Source: Streptomyces spororaveus (GTDB lineage: Bacteria > Actinomycetota > Actinomycetes > Streptomycetales > Streptomycetaceae). From it: a DNA stretch of 64,000 nt. Position numbers and translations under genes: made by a program. The notes under the pieces were generated by a model. It saw nothing but the letters and a program-made list of their open reading frames with translations, did no database searches and was not told the DNA's origin. Of this stretch, positions 47,442 to 56,861 are shown piece after piece (the first letter of the stretch is position 1; each line of letters starts with the position of its first letter). The DNA is taken from assembly GCF_016755875.1 (NCBI RefSeq), contig NZ_BNED01000005.1, forward strand, positions 5,842,001 through 5,906,000. The letters are read 5' to 3'.

Positions 47442-48266
47442 TCAGCCGCGCTGGATGCCGGAGGTGTCGTTCAGGACGCCGCGGCGGCCGTCCTGGGTCT
47501 GGGCGATCAGAGTGGCCGCGCCACGCTGCTCGACAGCCAGGTACCAGGTGCCCGGGGCGAGTTCGGCGATCGGGGACGGCGAGCCGTCCTCCGCGTACAG
47601 GGGGCGGGCGACCGGCACCGCGAACCAGAACGGGCTGAAGTCCGCCGCCGGGGCCGGGGTCGGGGTCTGCTGGGAGTCCTGCGGACCGGGACCCGGGGTC
47701 GGGTTGGGCGTGCCGCCGTACGGCGGGACCGGCTGCGGCGTGGCCCCGTACGGGGTCTGCTGCCCGCCCGGGTAGCCGTACCCGGCACCCGGCTGGGGCT
47801 GGCCCGGCTGGCCCCCGTACGGCGGGACCGCGGCGGGCCGCGGTTCCGGAACGAGCTGGCCGGCGAGGGCCGGGACCTTCGCCCCGGCCACGGCCACGCC
47901 GGCCAGGGCCAGCGTGGCGATGAGGGCGAGGAAGGAGCCCGCGCCCAGGTCGAAAATCTCCGGGCACGCGATGAGCGCCCACACCGACGACCAGGCGGCG
48001 GAGACGGCGAGCACGGTGCCCCACGCCGTCAGCGGCAGGCCGGCCAGCTTGCGCTCGGGCTGGAAGCGGGCCGCGATCAGCAGACCGGCGGCGATGAAGC
48101 CGAGCAGGAAGATGCTGGGGAGCGTCAGGTGGTTGGAGCTGAGGTCCCACGGGCTCGGCCGGTCGACGCCGGTGGCGGAGTAGAAGTCGAGGAACGAGGC
48201 GATGAACAGCAGCGCCGCTGCTCCGATCACCACGCCGTCGCCTCGAGTGAGGGAGCGGATGTTCAC
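47442..48266 (-). CDS. Four-helix membrane protein with Pro/Gly-rich tail
   Basis: 274 residues. Four membrane helices in the first 130 residues (VVIGAAALLFIASFL, FLLGFIAAGLLIA, VLAVSAAWSSVWALIA, ALIATLALAGVAVA) precede a PYGGQPGQPQP-type tandem tail. The last ~70 residues (FWFAVPVARPLYAEDG...LAPGTWYLAVEQRG...GVLNDTSGIQRG) form a small conserved domain. GTG start, AAGGACACC site. DUF5336-like by layout; function unknown. Confidence 0.7.
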   Translation of the reverse strand: MNIRSLTRGDGVVIGAAALLFIASFLDFYSATGVDRPSPWDLSSNHLTLPSIFLLGFIAAGLLIAARFQPERKLAGLPLTAWGTVLAVSAAWSSVWALIACPEIFDLGAGSFLALIATLALAGVAVAGAKVPALAGQLVPEPRPAAVPPYGGQPGQPQPGAGYGYPGGQQTPYGATPQPVPPYGGTPNPTPGPGPQDSQQTPTPAPAADFSPFWFAVPVARPLYAEDGSPSPIAELAPGTWYLAVEQRGAATLIAQTQDGRRGVLNDTSGIQRG

Positions 48267-48419
48267 GTCTCAGGTGTCCTTCTCGGTCTCGGTCGTCGTC
48301 TCGTGGTGCCACGGTCGCAGAACGTGTCTGCAGCAGGGCGGGCTGCACCATGGTACGGAGGTTTCCGACGGCCGAGATGATCGGGTCGGCGGGTGGTCCC
48401 GCCGGACTCCCGAGGGGGT

Positions 48420-49427
48420 CTACCCGCCGAGGAAGCCGACGATGCCGTCCGCGATGCCCTGGGCCGCCTTCTGCCGCCACTCCGGACTCGTCAGCTGCGC
48501 CGCGTCCTTGGCGTCACGCATGTTGCCGCATTCGATGAACACCTTGGGCTGAGTTGACAGGTTCAGTCCGCCGAGATCGTCCCGGACGACCAAACCCGTG
48601 CCGCTGCCGAGGTAGTTGGCGGGGTCGGATCCGGTGGTGCGGGCGAAGTTCCCGGCGATCCGCTCGCCGAGCTGCCGGGACGGTTCGACGATTTTCGCGG
48701 TGTCGGCGGCACCGCCCTTGACCTTGGCCGGGAGGATGATGTGGAAGCCGCGGTTGCCCGCCGAGACCCCGTCGGCGTGCACGGACACGACGGCGTCGGC
48801 CTTCGCTTCGTTGCCGATGCGGGCGCGCTCGGTGATGCAGGGCCCCCACGGGCGGTCGGCCTGGTGGGTGAGGACGACCTTGGCGCCCTGGGCCTCCAGG
48901 GCGGTCCGCAGGCGCAGGGAGACGTCGAGGGTGAAGTCCGCCTCCTTGTAGCCGGCGTTGGTGGTGGTGCCGGTGGTGTCGCACTCCTTGTGGCCCGTGC
49001 CGATGTCGACCTGCTGGTCGATCTCGTCGGTGTGCTCGAAGTTTCCGGCGTTGTGGCCGGGGTCGACGACCACGGTCCGGCCGGCGAGCGCGCCCTTGGC
49101 GGGTGCGGGTGCGGGTGCGGGCGCGGCCGCGGGGGTGCTCGTACCGGCACCGGGGCTCGCGGTCGCGTCCTCATCGGTGGCGGCGCCCGGCTTCGCGTCC
49201 CGCTGGCCCGGCGACAGGGCCGAGTGCGAGGCGGACAGCGGCGCCGAGCGGGGCTGCCCGTCGGACCCCGACCCGGCGAAGGCCTGGGTCAGGACCCAGC
49301 CCGCCAGAGCGGCCGGGGCGAGCGCGGCAACCCCGACGACGAGCGTGGAGCGTCGGGTGAACCAGGGCCGGTCCGGGCCGATGGGGGAGCCGGACTCGGG
49401 GGGCGGGGGGCTGTTGTCGTTGCGCAC
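48420..49427 (-). CDS. N-acetylmuramoyl-L-alanine amidase (Amidase_3)
   Basis: 335 residues. Signal/anchor helix (TLVVGVAALAPAALAGWVL), Ala/Pro spacer, then a zinc amidase: VVVDPGHNAGNFEHT (first His), DFTLDVSLRLRTALEAQGAKVVLTHQADRPWG, SVHADGVSAGNRGFHII and FIECGNMRDAKDA with the catalytic Glu. Cleaves the peptide from the glycan in peptidoglycan outside the cell. GTG start. Confidence 0.9.
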   Translation of the reverse strand: MRNDNSPPPPESGSPIGPDRPWFTRRSTLVVGVAALAPAALAGWVLTQAFAGSGSDGQPRSAPLSASHSALSPGQRDAKPGAATDEDATASPGAGTSTPAAAPAPAPAPAKGALAGRTVVVDPGHNAGNFEHTDEIDQQVDIGTGHKECDTTGTTTNAGYKEADFTLDVSLRLRTALEAQGAKVVLTHQADRPWGPCITERARIGNEAKADAVVSVHADGVSAGNRGFHIILPAKVKGGAADTAKIVEPSRQLGERIAGNFARTTGSDPANYLGSGTGLVVRDDLGGLNLSTQPKVFIECGNMRDAKDAAQLTSPEWRQKAAQGIADGIVGFLGG

Positions 49428-49551
49428 GCCGCGATGCTAGACCCGGCTCCGGGGGCTCGGCCGGACCGTAGGCCATCCGAAGGCGTGGTGTGATTGTCTG
49501 CCCGGCGTTCATCAGCTCGGATGACCGGCCTGGTGAGCGTGCCCCCGGTTC

Positions 49552-50193
49552 TCAGATGCCGGCGCCCGTGCGCCGCAGCACACGCAGCGAGTCGGTGACG
49601 GAGATCTCCTCGAAGGCTCCCGAGGCCAGCGCCCGCAGGTAGATCCGGTACGGGGCCTGGCCGCCGTCGGCCGGGTCCGGGAAGACGTCGTGGATGACGA
49701 GCGTGCCGCCCTCCGCGACGTGCGGGGCCCACCCCTCGTAGTCGCCGCTCGCGTGCTCGTCCGTGTGGCCGCCGTCGATGAAGACGAAGCCGAGCTTGCC
49801 GCCCCAGGCAGCCGCGACCTGCGGGGACCGGCCGACGATCGCGATCACGTGCTCCTCCAGCCCCGCCTTGTGGAGGGTCCGGCGGAAGGTCGGCAGGGTG
49901 TCCATCAGCCCGACCTCCGGGTCCACGACCGTCGGGTCGTGGTACTCCCAGCCCGGCTGCTGCTCCTCGCTGCCCCGGTGGTGGTCGACGGTGATCGCCG
50001 CCACGCCGGCCTCGCGGGCGGCGTCGGCGAGCAGGATGGTGGAGCGGCCGCAGTACGTACCGACCTCCAGCAGCGGCAGCCCGAGCGCCCCGGCCGCGGC
50101 GGCCGCCTCGTACAGGGCGAGGCCCTCGCGTACGGGCATGAACCCCTTGGCGGCCTCGAAGGCGGCGAGGGTCTCCGGCTTGGGGGTGGCCAT
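49552..50193 (-). CDS. Class I SAM-dependent methyltransferase
   Basis: 213 residues, Methyltransf_24-like. LLEVGTYCGRSTILLADAARE near 40, ITVDHHRGSEEQQPGWEYHD near 70 and FVFIDGGHTDEHASGDYEGWAPHVAEGGTLVIHDVF near 150. The DHHRGSEEQQPGWEYHD segment is distinctive for an actinobacterial orthologue group. ATG with GGAGG upstream. Acceptor unknown. Confidence 0.85.
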   Translation of the reverse strand: MATPKPETLAAFEAAKGFMPVREGLALYEAAAAAGALGLPLLEVGTYCGRSTILLADAAREAGVAAITVDHHRGSEEQQPGWEYHDPTVVDPEVGLMDTLPTFRRTLHKAGLEEHVIAIVGRSPQVAAAWGGKLGFVFIDGGHTDEHASGDYEGWAPHVAEGGTLVIHDVFPDPADGGQAPYRIYLRALASGAFEEISVTDSLRVLRRTGAGI

Positions 50194-50288
50194 GGTTCCT
50201 CCGGCGGTGATCGTGTGTGGCGGCCCATGGTGCCTTACCCGCTGGTAGGACGCTACGGCCGGGGGTGCGCTCGTACGCCGCCGCGCGG

Positions 50289-52124
50289 TCAGCGGCCGAA
50301 CAGCCGGGACAGGCCGCCCGCCCCGCCCGTCCCCTCGGCCCGCCGCTGCTCCCGTACGGCACGCCGGAAGTCCGCCCGGGTGTCGGAGACCTCCTGGGCC
50401 AGGTCCTGCTTGCCGGGGATGAAGGGGATCCGGCGCAGCAGCGGGTTCAGGTGCGCCAGGGCGGCCGCCGGATCGCCCGCCTCGCCGATGGTGCGGAGCA
50501 CTCGGTGGGCCACCTCCGGATCGCCGCGCTCGGCGAGCTCGGCGAGGTTCGGGAAGAGCCGCCAGTACAGGAGCGCGGCGCCGGCGGTGTCACCGACCAG
50601 CCAGGCGTCGTGGGCCAGCCTGCGCCGCACGTCCAGCAGGACCGGACTGTCGGCGGTCAGGGCCCATTCCAGGTCGGGCAGCAGTGGCCCCAGCCAGGCG
50701 CGCTCGCTCAGCGCGCGCTCCCGGCTGCGCGCGTCCCACTGGCCGTCGCGGGCGTGGGCGCCCCGGTGCATGGCCGACGCGAGGTGGTAGCGGGCGGTCA
50801 GCGTGACCAGGTCGTGCGTGCCGAACGCCCGTGTCGCCTGCTCGACGATCTCGCGCAGCTCCTGCTCGTGCCGGCGGCCGTCCCCGGGCCCGAAGGCCGC
50901 CGCCTCGCCGACCCAGGCGGCGCGCCCGGTGACCGTGTCCGGGTGCTCCAGGCCCAGGACCCGCACCATGCGCGGCAGCAGGCGCTCCAGATCGATCGTC
51001 CTGGACGGCCCGGCGACCCGCATCGCGCGGTGGTAGGCGGCCCGCACCGTCAGGGCGTCCTGCGCGCCGAGCTCCTCGGTCAGGTCGTCGGTCAGCATGC
51101 GCAGCCGTTGCACGACGTCGGCCGGTTCGTCCTCCAGCAGCTGTGTCAGCCGGCGCTCCAGCATCGCGCGGACCGGATCGGCGGCCGCGGTGTGCACGGT
51201 GGGCGCGTAGGAGGGTGGGGGCGGGAAGGACCCCGCCGGTACGGGTGCCGGTACGGGCGCAGGTACGGGCGCGGGGGCCTCGCTCCGGGCGATCTCCGCC
51301 AGCCGCCGGGACACCTCGGCCGCGTCCGCGGGGCGGTCCGCCGGGTCCTTCGCGAGCAGCTCCAGTACGAGGGAGTCCAGCGCGGCCGGCAGCCCCGCCC
51401 GCAGCGAACTCGGCGCGGGCGGCGCGGTCGTGAGGTGCTGGGCGAGCAGCTCGTGCATCTCGCGCGCGGCGAAGGGGCGGGTGCCGGTCAGCAGTTCCGT
51501 CAGCACGCAGCCCAGGGCGTACAGGTCGGCCCGCCCGTCGACGGGCACGCCGTTCGCCCCGCCGGTCCACCGCTCGGGGGCCATGTACGGGAAGGAGCCG
51601 ATGATCATGCCGGTGGCCGTCAGCCCTGTCGTGGTGACGGCTCCGGCGGCGCTCCCGGCCTTGGCGATGCCGAAGTCGAGCACCTTCGTCAGCCCGCCGT
51701 CGGTGACCATCACATTGGCCGGCTTGACGTCCCGGTGGACGATCCCGGCGGCGTGGGCCGCCCCCAGCGCGTCCGCGATGCGTCCGGCCCACTCCAGGGC
51801 GTCCGCGAGCGGCGGTACGCCGGCTTCCAGTACGTCGGCCAGGCTGCGGCCCCGGAGCAGCTCCATGACGAGGTAGACGGCGTCGCGCCCCTCGCGTTCC
51901 GTGCGCCCGAAGTCGTGGATGGTGGCGATGTTGGGGTGCGCGAGGTTCCCGGCGAGGCTGGCCTCCCGCTCGAAGCGGCGGGTGTCCTCCGGCGTCTGCG
52001 GATATCCGATCTTCACGGCGACCTGGCGGCCCACTCGGCTGTCCTCGGCCCGCCACACCTCGCCGAAGCCGCCCCGGCCGAGCAACTCGGCCAGCGCGTA
52101 CCGGTCTTCGATCACTTCCCGCAC
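50289..52124 (-). CDS. Serine/threonine protein kinase
   Basis: 611 residues. Kinase domain ~5-265: GRGGFGEVW loop, VAVKIG Lys, HRDVKPANV catalytic loop, DFGIAK and SFPYMAPERW. A PAPVPAPVPAPVP spacer is followed by a ~300-residue all-helical TPR-like C-terminal domain (LRAAYHRAMRVAGPSRTIDLERLLPRM...). No membrane segment, so a soluble Hanks kinase. GTG 52124 or GTG 52115 could start it; ribosome site ambiguous. Confidence 0.85.
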   Translation of the reverse strand: MREVIEDRYALAELLGRGGFGEVWRAEDSRVGRQVAVKIGYPQTPEDTRRFEREASLAGNLAHPNIATIHDFGRTEREGRDAVYLVMELLRGRSLADVLEAGVPPLADALEWAGRIADALGAAHAAGIVHRDVKPANVMVTDGGLTKVLDFGIAKAGSAAGAVTTTGLTATGMIIGSFPYMAPERWTGGANGVPVDGRADLYALGCVLTELLTGTRPFAAREMHELLAQHLTTAPPAPSSLRAGLPAALDSLVLELLAKDPADRPADAAEVSRRLAEIARSEAPAPVPAPVPAPVPAGSFPPPPSYAPTVHTAAADPVRAMLERRLTQLLEDEPADVVQRLRMLTDDLTEELGAQDALTVRAAYHRAMRVAGPSRTIDLERLLPRMVRVLGLEHPDTVTGRAAWVGEAAAFGPGDGRRHEQELREIVEQATRAFGTHDLVTLTARYHLASAMHRGAHARDGQWDARSRERALSERAWLGPLLPDLEWALTADSPVLLDVRRRLAHDAWLVGDTAGAALLYWRLFPNLAELAERGDPEVAHRVLRTIGEAGDPAAALAHLNPLLRRIPFIPGKQDLAQEVSDTRADFRRAVREQRRAEGTGGAGGLSRLFGR

Positions 52125-52321
52125 CTGCCAGGCCCCCGTCACCCCAAGATCAATTCGGCAGAGCATTATCGCCGCATACGCGCGGAACGGCTGACGACCG
52201 CTTCTGACCGACCGCGACCGAGTGCGTGATTCCCGCCATCGGGCGCATCCGGCTGATTACGCTCGGCGACAGGGCGGAACGAACGCCGAACGCACAGCGT
52301 GAACTTGGGGGTGACCACCTC

Positions 52322-53170
52322 ATGGTCAAGATCCGCGAGCTCGATCCCAGCGCCTCGCCGCTGGACTTCTACGGGTACGAACTGCGGCGCCTGAGGGAGC
52401 AGGCGGGCCTGAAGCAGGCGCAGTTGGGCGAGATCATCTTCTGTACGGGCTCCCTGGTCGGCCAGATCGAGACGACGAAGCGCGTCCCGACCCGGGATTT
52501 CTCGGAGCGGGTGGACGCGGCCCTCAATACCGGCGGGGTGTTCTCGCGTCTGGTGGGACTGGTGCTGCGGAGCGTGCTGCCGACGTGGTTCCAGGCGTAT
52601 GCGGAGATGGAGGCGCGAGCGTCGTACATCTCCACCTTCCAGGCGCAGTTGGTCTACGGGCTGCTGCAGACGCCCGCCTACGCGCGGGCCGTGCTCGGCG
52701 TGCGGACCGAAGGCGACCTCGACGCGAAGGTGGCCGCGCGGATGGACCGGCAGCGGATCCTCGACCGCGAAGACCCGCCACTGATGTGGGTGGTGATGAG
52801 CGAGGCCGTGCTGCATCAGGAGATCGGTGGCCGCGAGGTCATGCGGAACCAGCTCGCCCACTTGCTGGAGCAGCAGAGGAGGGAGTGGGTGAAGGTGCAG
52901 ATCCTGCCGTTCGAGGCGGGCGCCCACGTGGGGCTGGACGGGACATTCAACCTTCTGCGGTTCGAGGACGACCCTGACGTCGTCTACACCGAGGACTTCG
53001 TGCAGGGCCATATGACGGCCAATCCGCAAGCTCTCAGGGAGGGTTCGCTCCGATACGATCATTTGCAGGCAGCCGCCCTGTCCCTGGAGGACTCGGCCGT
53101 ACGGATCGCCCGCGTAATGGAGGAGCGTTATGGACACCATCCGGAACCTGACGGGCGCGCAGTGGCGTAA
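52322..53170 (+). CDS. XRE-family regulator with DUF5753
   Basis: 282 residues. N-terminal helix-turn-helix (YELRRLREQAGLKQAQLGEIIFCTGSLVGQIETTKR) and C-terminal DUF5753 (RASYISTFQAQLVYGLLQTPAYARAVL...VKVQILPFEAGAHVGLDGTFNLL). Such genes pair with DUF397 genes in streptomycetes, often in developmental control. Overlaps the DUF397 gene by 41 nt. Confidence 0.9.
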   Translation: MVKIRELDPSASPLDFYGYELRRLREQAGLKQAQLGEIIFCTGSLVGQIETTKRVPTRDFSERVDAALNTGGVFSRLVGLVLRSVLPTWFQAYAEMEARASYISTFQAQLVYGLLQTPAYARAVLGVRTEGDLDAKVAARMDRQRILDREDPPLMWVVMSEAVLHQEIGGREVMRNQLAHLLEQQRREWVKVQILPFEAGAHVGLDGTFNLLRFEDDPDVVYTEDFVQGHMTANPQALREGSLRYDHLQAAALSLEDSAVRIARVMEERYGHHPEPDGRAVA

Positions 53171-53396
53171 GTCTTCGTACAGCGGGACCACTGGCGGCGA
53201 CTGCATCGAGTGCGCGCCGCTCGGTGACACCGGCTGGCTCAAGGCCTCGTACAGCGGGGACACAGGTGGCGAGTGCGTCGAGGTCGCCGCTCAGCCGTGC
53301 CGCGTCGCCGTACGGGACTCCAAGAACCCCGAGGGTCCCGTCTTCACCGTCCACCCGGCGGCGTTCGAGGCCTTCGTGAAATCCCTCTCGGTATGA
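53130..53396 (+). CDS. DUF397 protein with internally duplicated motif
   Basis: 88 residues. The DUF397 signature WRKSSYSGTTGGDCIECAP is repeated at once as WLKASYSGDTGGECVEVA, then PCRVAVRDSKNPEGPVFTVHPAAFEAFVKSL. Single-motif forms are usual (~60-70 aa), so this is a tandem duplication of the core. ATG lies inside the upstream gene with GGAGG. Confidence 0.9.
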   Translation: MDTIRNLTGAQWRKSSYSGTTGGDCIECAPLGDTGWLKASYSGDTGGECVEVAAQPCRVAVRDSKNPEGPVFTVHPAAFEAFVKSLSV

Positions 53397-53430
53397 TCCG
53401 CTCCCTGACGACGGGGAGGGAGTCGGGGGA

Positions 53431-55077
53431 ATGGAGCGCGTAGGACCGGCCGGTCCGACGCACGTGGGGCCGTTCAAGGTGGCCGGCGTGCTCGGGCAGG
53501 GTGGCATGGGGCGGGTACTGCTGTGCGCGGGGCCTGACGGGCGGCTCGTCGCCGTCAAGCAGGTGCTCGCGCACTTCGCCGACGACGAGGGCTTCCGGGC
53601 CCGTTTCCGGCGCGAGGTTGCGGCCTCGCGCAAGGTCTCCGGCGCCTATACGGCAGCCGTCATGGACGCCGACCCGGACGCGCCGACACCGTGGCTGGCC
53701 TCGGTGTTCGTGTCCGGGCCCTCGCTCGGGGACGTGGTCAAGGCGGACGGCGTGCTGGAGGAAGCCGTCGTCCACCGGCTGGCGGCGGGGCTCGCGTCGG
53801 CGCTCGCGGAGATCCACCGGGCGGGGCTGATTCACCGGGACCTCAAGCCCGACAACGTGCTCCTCACCGAGGACGGCGTACGCGTCATCGACCTCGGCAT
53901 CGCGCGGGTGACCGAGGACGAGGTCGAGGGCGACAGCGGGCTGACGCGCACCGGCTGGGTGATCGGTTCGCCCTCCTTCATGTCGCCCGAGCAGGCCGAG
54001 AGCAAGCCGCTGACCCCGGCGAGCGATGTGTTCTCGCTCGGATCGATGCTGGTCATGGCGTTCACCGGCAGCAGCCCCTTCGCCGGGGCCTCGACCCTCC
54101 GGACGCTCTACGACGTGGTGCACGCCGCCCCCGACCTGAGCGCGGTGCCCGACGGGCTGCGCGGGATCGTGGAGCGCTGCCTGGCCAAGGACCCGGCAGC
54201 CAGGCCCACCCCGGCGCAGCTGCTCGAACTCCTCGGGCCGGTCGCTCCGACAGGCCTGCAGTGGCCGCCCGCCGTGTACCGGATGCTGGCCGAACAACGG
54301 GCGGACATCGACCGGCTGCTGTCCGGGGGGACGGCGGACGTGGCGGTGCCGCAGGAACCGCTCCCGGAGCCGGAGCCGCAGCCGGAGTTCGCTCCCGAGC
54401 CCGAGTCCGCGCACGAACCCGATGAGTCGGTGGAGCGTGCGGCGGAGGTCGCTGAGTCCGCCCCGCACCCCGTTCCTCCCCGGCCGATGAGCCCGCCGAC
54501 CGAGCCGTCGCCCACGTCGCCGCGCAGGCGGTCGCGGACCGTGGCGCTGGTGGCCGCCGGAGTGCTGGTCGTGACGGGTGCCGGTGTGGGGGCGTACACC
54601 ACCCTGGACCGGAAGACGGAAAGCGTCGGTCCCGGTCCCGCCGTCTACACCGACGCGCCGGCCTGTCCGGAGGCGTCCCGGAACATCCCGCTGACCGGGC
54701 GGGATCCCCAGGAGGACTTCCACATCGCGAAGGACTTCGAGGCGAAGACGATGTGCTCCTGGTACGACACCTCCGACAAGTGGATCGCGATGGTCCGGTG
54801 GGAGGTCAAGCAGGGTGGTGGCGATGCCGCCAACGCGAAGCTCCAGCAGGCCGAGTTCGCCACGGACGCGGCAGCCGGGAAGCGGGTGAACAGCCTCGGG
54901 TTCGGCGACGGGGCGTACTGGAGGACCGTCGACACCGAGTGGACGTGTGAGCTCGCCGTCCGCCACGGCAATCTGATCGTCCGGGTCGGCCTCGCCCAAA
55001 CCGGTGGCTGCGAGCAGAAGGCCAAGGAGGTCGCCAAGGCCGCGCTGGCGGCCGCGCCCGTCAAGAAGTCCCGCTGA
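53431..55077 (+). CDS. Receptor-type serine/threonine protein kinase
   Basis: 548 residues. Kinase domain ~10-270: GQGGMGRVL, VAVKQV, HRDLKPDNV, DLGIARV (DLG in place of DFG) and GSPSFMSPEQA. A Glu/Pro juxtamembrane stretch, one helix (VALVAAGVLVVTGAGVGAY near 370) and a ~160-residue extracellular domain with three or four Cys (ACPEA, TMCSWYD, WTCELAV, GGCEQK) follow. Probably senses an outside ligand. Downstream of the XRE/DUF397 pair by 34 nt. Confidence 0.88.
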   Translation: MERVGPAGPTHVGPFKVAGVLGQGGMGRVLLCAGPDGRLVAVKQVLAHFADDEGFRARFRREVAASRKVSGAYTAAVMDADPDAPTPWLASVFVSGPSLGDVVKADGVLEEAVVHRLAAGLASALAEIHRAGLIHRDLKPDNVLLTEDGVRVIDLGIARVTEDEVEGDSGLTRTGWVIGSPSFMSPEQAESKPLTPASDVFSLGSMLVMAFTGSSPFAGASTLRTLYDVVHAAPDLSAVPDGLRGIVERCLAKDPAARPTPAQLLELLGPVAPTGLQWPPAVYRMLAEQRADIDRLLSGGTADVAVPQEPLPEPEPQPEFAPEPESAHEPDESVERAAEVAESAPHPVPPRPMSPPTEPSPTSPRRRSRTVALVAAGVLVVTGAGVGAYTTLDRKTESVGPGPAVYTDAPACPEASRNIPLTGRDPQEDFHIAKDFEAKTMCSWYDTSDKWIAMVRWEVKQGGGDAANAKLQQAEFATDAAAGKRVNSLGFGDGAYWRTVDTEWTCELAVRHGNLIVRVGLAQTGGCEQKAKEVAKAALAAAPVKKSR

Positions 55078-55083
55078 GGACCT

Positions 55084-55767
55084 CTACGGCTTCTCCTGCT
55101 GCCGTCGCACCATCTCGCCGATCCAGGCGGGCGCGAACGGGGACGTGCAGTTCGGGGGAGTCGGGTAGTCCTTGAGGACTTCCAGGCGCTCGCCGATGCC
55201 GATCGCACGGGCGCGGTGCTCGGGGTGCTCGATGCCGATCTGGGCCAGGCAGTGGTTCATCGCCCACTGCAGACGCTCCGGGGCGTCCTTCATCTGCGCC
55301 TCGATGGCATCGAGCAGCCCCGGGAGGTCGAGGCCGTCGGGCTTCTTCGCGACCCGTTCGGTGGTCAGCGCCCAGCCGGCACTCGCGATCACCGGATCGG
55401 GGTCCGCGAACCAGGCGAGGCGCAGCTCTTCGGAGTGCGGGCTCTTCTTCACCACGTAGTTCACGAGCCAGTCCTGCACCTTGGGGGTGCGGGCCTCGCG
55501 CAGCATGGTGTCCAGCTCGGCGCGCTCGAAGGCCCTGGGGCGGCAGATCAGCAGCGCCAGGAGCCGGGCCGCGGTGTCACCGGTCCGCCAGAGCTCGCGT
55601 GCGAGGTCCTGCTGCGTCTTCAGCCGCTTGGCGACCGCGCGCAGCTTGGTGAGGTTCACTCCGTGATCGTCACCGTGCCGCTCGTTCACCGCGCGCGTCT
55701 TCGGATCCTCCAGTGCGGCCAGCTCGGCCATGACCTGCTCCACCGTCGTCCCGGTCGCCTCGGTCAT
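55084..55767 (-). CDS. DNA alkylation repair (AlkD-like HEAT) protein
   Basis: 227 residues of HEAT-like helices: VNLTKLRAVAKRLKTQQDLARELWRTGDTAARLLALLIC and MLREARTPKVQDWLVNYVVKKSPHSEELRLAWF, matching the DNA_alkylation family. AlkD/AlkC glycosylase activity is possible but the catalytic Asp/Trp cannot be confirmed by eye. Good GGAGG before ATG 55767. Converges with the kinase, 6 nt between stops. Confidence 0.82.
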   Translation of the reverse strand: MTEATGTTVEQVMAELAALEDPKTRAVNERHGDDHGVNLTKLRAVAKRLKTQQDLARELWRTGDTAARLLALLICRPRAFERAELDTMLREARTPKVQDWLVNYVVKKSPHSEELRLAWFADPDPVIASAGWALTTERVAKKPDGLDLPGLLDAIEAQMKDAPERLQWAMNHCLAQIGIEHPEHRARAIGIGERLEVLKDYPTPPNCTSPFAPAWIGEMVRRQQEKP

Positions 55768-55844
55768 CGCGGCCTCCTGCCCGTCATGGATGAGTTCCGG
55801 CCACCCTACGGTCTGCACCTGGGCCCTCAGCGGGCCCTCCGGCC

Positions 55845-56198
55845 TCAGCGGAACTCGTGGACGACCTGGATCTCGCCGACGATGTGGGCGTTGAAGTCGT
55901 CCAGCTCGTCGGCCGGAACCCAGAGCTCGAGGATCGTCCGGCCGCCCGCCTGCTGGACGGGGTACCGGGTCAGGAACTGCGACGCGACCTCGAAGCGGGT
56001 GACGAAGCCGACGCCGCTGTGCTTCACGTTCCAGTCCCGCGCGATCCTGATCGCGTAGTCCTCGTTGAGGACCGGGTAGAAGATCGGCTGCTCGGGGAGC
56101 CGCGGCGGCCACGCACGCCAGTTCAGCTGACGCACCAGATCCAGCTCCTCGGGGCCGGTGGGGCGCCACAGGGTCGTCGTTGCCGTCCGGCTGGTCAT
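55845..56198 (-). CDS. ADP-ribosylation/crystallin J1-annotated small protein
   Basis: 117 residues, TLWRPTGPEELDLVRQLNWRAWPPRLPEQPIFYPVLNEDYA in its first half, with GGRTILELWVPADELDDFNAHIVGEIQVVHEF at the end. This conserved family is often labelled ADP-ribosylation/crystallin J1, but it lacks the catalytic domain of that name. Probably a small soluble protein of unknown role. Confidence 0.75.
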   Translation of the reverse strand: MTSRTATTTLWRPTGPEELDLVRQLNWRAWPPRLPEQPIFYPVLNEDYAIRIARDWNVKHSGVGFVTRFEVASQFLTRYPVQQAGGRTILELWVPADELDDFNAHIVGEIQVVHEFR

Positions 56199-56361
56199 GT
56201 GCGTCGCTCTCTGTACGTCGCCCGCCGGTTCGGCGGGTCGGGAGACCGGACGATACCGGCACCCCGAACACGGCAGCCAGGCAGTTTCCGCACCCGGCCG
56301 GCCCCTCACCGGCAGCCCCTGGAAGGATCTTGGAACGCGTAACGGCCCTTACCCTGGGGAC

Positions 56362-56811
56362 GTGATCATCAGGGGGACAGGCAGACGGTGGCTCGTTGCC
56401 GCACTGACGGCTTCTGCGGTACTCACGTCGGGGTGTGCGGCCCCGGCCGAGCCCGACGAGCTGCCCGGCGTGTACCGCAACGAGGAGACCGGCGGCGAGA
56501 TCCAGCTCAAGTCCGACGGAACGTTCTCCGCCACTGACATCTCGGCGGACGAAGCCACCGGGGGTGGAGACACCGCTCCCCTCGACTTCAGCGGCCGATG
56601 GGAGTTCGTCGACACCGGCACGTCGATCGACGCGGGCCGGGCCTTCGTCTACCTGACGGCCAAGGACGGCGAGCTCGGTAAGGCCGGCGACATCCAGCTC
56701 TATGTGAACGGCCGTGAAGGGCTTCTCTCCAGAGGCCCGCTCACGGTGGACTTCCAGCCCGATCCGGACGGGGCGCCGTCCCTGGTGCTCACCAAGGCGG
56801 CCGCCCCGTAG
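56362..56811 (+). CDS. Predicted lipoprotein, hypothetical
   Basis: 149 residues. Signal sequence with lipobox LTSGC, then a calycin-like beta-sheet domain (LPGVYRNEETGGEIQLKSDGTFSATDIS...FSGRWEFVDTGTS). GTG 56362 directly before the basic n-region. Membrane-anchored outer protein; no family name recognised. Confidence 0.75.
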   Translation: MIIRGTGRRWLVAALTASAVLTSGCAAPAEPDELPGVYRNEETGGEIQLKSDGTFSATDISADEATGGGDTAPLDFSGRWEFVDTGTSIDAGRAFVYLTAKDGELGKAGDIQLYVNGREGLLSRGPLTVDFQPDPDGAPSLVLTKAAAP

Positions 56812-56861
56812 CTCCCGCGCCGGCGACGGACCGGGCGCGGGCCGGGCCCTGAGAGGTCATC

